Shown here: positions 61,625 to 64,000 of the stretch, piece by piece
How positions within the stretch are numbered: the first letter of the stretch is position 1
Layout: the number at the start of each line of letters is the position of its first letter
Assembly (NCBI RefSeq): GCF_037026685.1
Contig: NZ_JBANET010000004.1
Coordinates: 124,001-188,000 of the forward strand
Length of the DNA: 64,000 bases
Direction of reading: 5' to 3'
Source of the DNA: Orrella sp037026685
GTDB taxonomy: Bacteria > Pseudomonadota > Gammaproteobacteria > Burkholderiales > Burkholderiaceae_B
Position numbers and translations under genes: made by a program
The notes under the pieces: generated by a model
The model's input: the letters and a program-made list of their open reading frames with translations, nothing else
What the model was told of the DNA's origin: nothing
The model's database searches: none

Positions 61625-62833
61625 TCAGTGAAAGTGCGTCGGCGCGCTGTCGGCTTCCTCGGGCAGCTCCGGGTGCACCATCTCGCCCAGGGGATTGGGG
61701 AAGTAGGGCGCGCCGCAGTCTTCGCAGTATTCGGGCGGCAGCAGGCCGGGCAGGCGGCGGATGTCGGCCACGCCGTGCTCCTTGAGCAGGGCCGCGATTT
61801 CATCGACGGTGTCCGGCGCTTCCTCGTCGGTCGCCGCGATCTCTTCCTCGCGGCCGTAGACGGGCCAGACGCAGCCGTAGAGCACGTCGTTGCGGCTGCG
61901 CGGCGTGAAGCTGACGCGGTATTCCTCCACGCCCGCCGTGCCGCAGGCCCCGATTACGGCGCGCAGCTGGTCCGGCGGCATGGACACGGCGGTTTCCAGC
62001 CAGGCCAGCGCCGCCTTCAGGGCGAACGGGCGCACGCGCCGGTCGGCCTCGCGGTTGCTGACGTAGTAGGCATCGGGCAGCAACAGCTCCAGGCCGCAGC
62101 CGGGCAGCAGCGCGGCCAGCGTGGGCTGGACCTGCTCGGTCCAGCGCGAGAGCGCCTGGCTGCGGCCGTGGCCGGCCTGGCCGGGCTCTTGCCAGATGAA
62201 CAGGGGCGCGCCCTCGGGCACCGCCACCGCCGCCACCAGGTAGCGGGTGTCGGCCAGCATGGGCGGGGCGTCCGGATCCGGGTCGGCGCCCAGCGCCGGG
62301 GCGGGGGCGGGCAGGCCCAGGGCTTGCGAGCCCAGCCGGTTCAGCCATTGCCAGGTTTCGGAAAAGGTGCGCGGCATCTGGTCCAGGCTGACCAGGTGCG
62401 GCAGCAGCGCCAGCCGGGCGTCCTGCGCCAGGATGTGGCCATGCAGCTGGGCGCGCAGCGTATCGCGGGCCGCCTCGGGAATGGGCGCCGAAGGAATGTT
62501 GTAGCGGGTCCAGGCCACCACGGGCGCCACCACCAGCAGCACGTCGTGCCGCACGCCGTCCTTGTCCAGCGTCATGGATTCGGAATGGGTTTCGGCCTGC
62601 TCGATCAGCACTTCGTAGCCGCCGGCGTTCAGGCGCGAGAGATGGTCCAGGGCCGCTTCCAGGGTGGCGTCGTTGCCGGCGCGCAAATGCTTGCCGATCA
62701 GCCGTGCGAGCTCGGCCTCCCAGTAGCGGTCTTCGACCCGGCTGCCCGATTCGTCCAGCGCCAGCGCAAGGGCGACCAGACGGGAGGCATCCCGGTTCAG
62801 GCGAGGAGAGGAAGGGGTGCGGTTGCGGGCCAT
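61625..62833 (-). CDS. DUF2863 family protein
   Basis: A 402-residue cytoplasmic protein of the DUF2863 type found in Burkholderiales. It starts with a basic N-terminus (MARNRTPSSPRLNRDASRLV), has a conserved part with LLPDAYYVSNREADRRVRPF, and ends with a CEDCG zinc-ribbon-like motif and a His-containing tail. Function unknown. The ATG is chosen because the residues before it do not fit the family. It precedes earP by 15 bp on the same strand and diverges from a dioxygenase gene over 200 bp. Confidence 0.88.
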   Translation of the reverse strand: MARNRTPSSPRLNRDASRLVALALALDESGSRVEDRYWEAELARLIGKHLRAGNDATLEAALDHLSRLNAGGYEVLIEQAETHSESMTLDKDGVRHDVLLVVAPVVAWTRYNIPSAPIPEAARDTLRAQLHGHILAQDARLALLPHLVSLDQMPRTFSETWQWLNRLGSQALGLPAPAPALGADPDPDAPPMLADTRYLVAAVAVPEGAPLFIWQEPGQAGHGRSQALSRWTEQVQPTLAALLPGCGLELLLPDAYYVSNREADRRVRPFALKAALAWLETAVSMPPDQLRAVIGACGTAGVEEYRVSFTPRSRNDVLYGCVWPVYGREEEIAATDEEAPDTVDEIAALLKEHGVADIRRLPGLLPPEYCEDCGAPYFPNPLGEMVHPELPEEADSAPTHFH

Positions 62834-63033
62834 GAAATCGTAGTGACCGATAGGAGTTTGAAAGGCGTAACACGCTAGTTTACTGTCAGTGGGCCCAGGG
62901 CCGAAGCCGTGGGCGCGGCCCCGCGCGCCGAGCGATTGGTCCAGGCATGGAACGGCAAGTCGCGTCCGGCGCGGTTTATCGCCGTATCCGGATCGGGGAC
63001 AATTCCCGCATTCCATCATGGCCCGGAGCCCGC

Positions 63034-63816
63034 ATGCGCCTGCCCACCCTTTTTGTCTCCCACGGCTCGCCCATGCTGGCGCTCGATCCGGGCCAGGCCG
63101 GCGCCGCGCTGGCCGCCTGGCCCGCCACGCTGGCCGGCAGGCCCTCGTCGATCCTGGTGGTCTCGCCGCACTGGCGCGGCCCCGGGCTGGCCATCTCGAC
63201 CCGGGCGCGGCAGCAGGCCTGGCACGACTTCGGCGGTTTTCCCGCGCCGCTCTACCAGCTTGCGTATGCGCCGCCCGGCTCGCCCGGCCTGGCGCAGCGG
63301 CTGGCCGGCCTGCTGGCGCAGGCGGGCATGGCGGCCCGCGCCGATGCCGAGCGTCCCCTGGATCATGGCGCCTGGGTGCCCTTGCGCTATCTGTATCCCC
63401 AGGCGGACATCCCGGTCGTGCAGCTCTCGCTCGATGCCGGGCGCGACGCGCGCGCCCAGCATGCCCTGGGACAGGCGCTGGCGCCGCTGCGCGAGCAGGG
63501 CGTGCTCATCATCGGCTCGGGCTCGCTCACGCACAACCTGCGTCACGTGCAGGCGCGCCGCGACGCGCCGCCGTTGGCATACGTGCCGGCATTCCAGCAG
63601 TGGTACGCCCGTCATTTGATGGCCGGTGACACCGAAGCCTTGTTCGACTGGCAGCGCCAGGCGCCCGGCGCCTTGCAGGCGCATCCGCACGACGACCATC
63701 TCATGCCGCTGTACGTGGCTTTGGGGGCGGGCGGCATGCCGGCGCGGCGATTGACCGACGAAGTCACCTACGGGGCGCTGGCGATGGACGCCTGGGCCTT
63801 CGGCACGCAGGACTGA
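63034..63816 (+). CDS. DODA-type extradiol ring-opening dioxygenase family protein (YgiD-like)
   Basis: A 260-residue LigB-superfamily protein. Metal-binding histidines are in LFVSHGSPML, VVSPHWRG and LDHGAWVPLRYLYP, with a C-terminal HPHDDHLMPLYVALG. Relatives act as 4,5-DOPA dioxygenases on catechols with iron or zinc; the true substrate here is unknown. The ATG before RLPTLFVSHG is preferred, with GGAG 6 bp upstream. It is a single gene, with the promoter in the 200-bp divergent region to the DUF2863 gene. Confidence 0.92.
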   Translation: MRLPTLFVSHGSPMLALDPGQAGAALAAWPATLAGRPSSILVVSPHWRGPGLAISTRARQQAWHDFGGFPAPLYQLAYAPPGSPGLAQRLAGLLAQAGMAARADAERPLDHGAWVPLRYLYPQADIPVVQLSLDAGRDARAQHALGQALAPLREQGVLIIGSGSLTHNLRHVQARRDAPPLAYVPAFQQWYARHLMAGDTEALFDWQRQAPGALQAHPHDDHLMPLYVALGAGGMPARRLTDEVTYGALAMDAWAFGTQD

Positions 63817-63887
63817 ACCGCCGCCGCCCGGCCCGGCCCGCGTGCCCCTGGAGGTTTGGCTGCAACAGGGGTACACTTTGTTTTTTA

Positions 63888-63899
63888 GTGGGATCCCAC
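63888..63899. promoter_or_regulatory. Perfect palindrome upstream of the last gene
   Basis: GTGGGATCCCAC, a 12-bp perfect palindrome, 14 bp before the start codon of the truncated gene and just after a -10-like TACACT. This is an autoregulatory position; the half-site TGG-GA is compatible with GntR-type operators. Confidence 0.45.
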
Positions 63900-63913
63900 C
63901 TGTATCCAAATTG

Positions 63914-64000
63914 ATGAGCCGTCTAGCAATCCCGTCCCCTTCGCTTGATGACGAAACCGAGCTCAGCGTCTCCGAGCGGACCTATCAAGCCCTGCTCGGG
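63914..64000 (+). CDS. Start of a probable GntR-family regulator (cut by window edge)
   Basis: Only 29 codons are visible, reading MSRLAIPSPSLDDETELSVS then ERTYQALLG. The SVSERTYQALL stretch fits the first helix of a GntR winged helix (typically ..ERVYxxLRxxIL..), and the palindrome just upstream fits autoregulation. This is too little sequence for certainty; another regulator or enzyme remains possible. Confidence 0.45.
   Translation, partial: MSRLAIPSPSLDDETELSVSERTYQALLG

Overview
The window is GC-rich, densely packed and free of insertion sequences, phage genes and CRISPR arrays. Gene content points to a Bordetella-like member of the Alcaligenaceae (Burkholderiales): a Bug-family (TctC) solute receptor, DUF2863, DUF1178 and DUF3613 proteins, an FhaC-like two-partner transporter, and an EF-P with an arginine at the modification site next to its rhamnosyltransferase EarP. 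This placement rests on family recognition, not on a database search. No IS481 was seen, which argues weakly against B. pertussis.

Layout. 1-5.3 kb: an amidase (cut by the window edge) and a Bug receptor diverge from a LysR regulator, which is followed by a RidA / FAD oxidoreductase / SMP-30 operon. The same ATTGCC-N5-GGCAAT palindrome lies on both sides of the regulator. 5.4-7.7 kb: trehalose synthesis (otsB-otsA). 7.9-13.9 kb: a methyltransferase with an export-like N-terminus, tRNA-Arg(ACG), a YdeP-type molybdopterin oxidoreductase and a GAF-PAS-GGDEF-EAL protein. 14-16.7 kb: small stress-type and unknown proteins, a CinA-C amidase and a DUF421 membrane protein. 16.9-21.4 kb: thiolase, bifunctional beta-oxidation enzyme and FadL-type porin. 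21.4-22.5 kb: a gene-free 1.07 kb stretch holding a long interrupted inverted repeat.

22.5-27.3 kb: an orphan response regulator, a thiosulfate-type sulfur import pair (YeeE/TsuA and periplasmic rhodanese), a CorA-type metal transporter and a thermonuclease-like nuclease. 27.5-34 kb: a complete peptide-type ABC importer, closed by a tandem 78-bp terminator-like repeat. 34.2-38.4 kb: a MarR regulator, a glycine-rich repeat lipoprotein and an orphan FhaC-like TpsB with BvgA-like heptads upstream.

38.8-53.7 kb: an MHYT sensor and a full tad/flp (type IVc) pilus island: pilin, prepilin peptidase, two TadE-like pseudopilins, CpaB, secretin, TadZ, TadA, TadB, TadC, TadD, a DUF3613 protein, TadG and a sigma-54 activator with a degenerate receiver. 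The overlapping start and stop codons suggest one long transcript.

53.7-64 kb: a DUF2968-like lipoprotein, a DUF1178 protein, a LysE exporter, an HD hydrolase and a GlxA-type regulator; an MFS exporter divergent from a TetR regulator across three operator-like repeats spaced 18 bp; efp and earP; a DUF2863 protein; a DODA-type dioxygenase; and the start of a probable GntR-family regulator running off the right edge.
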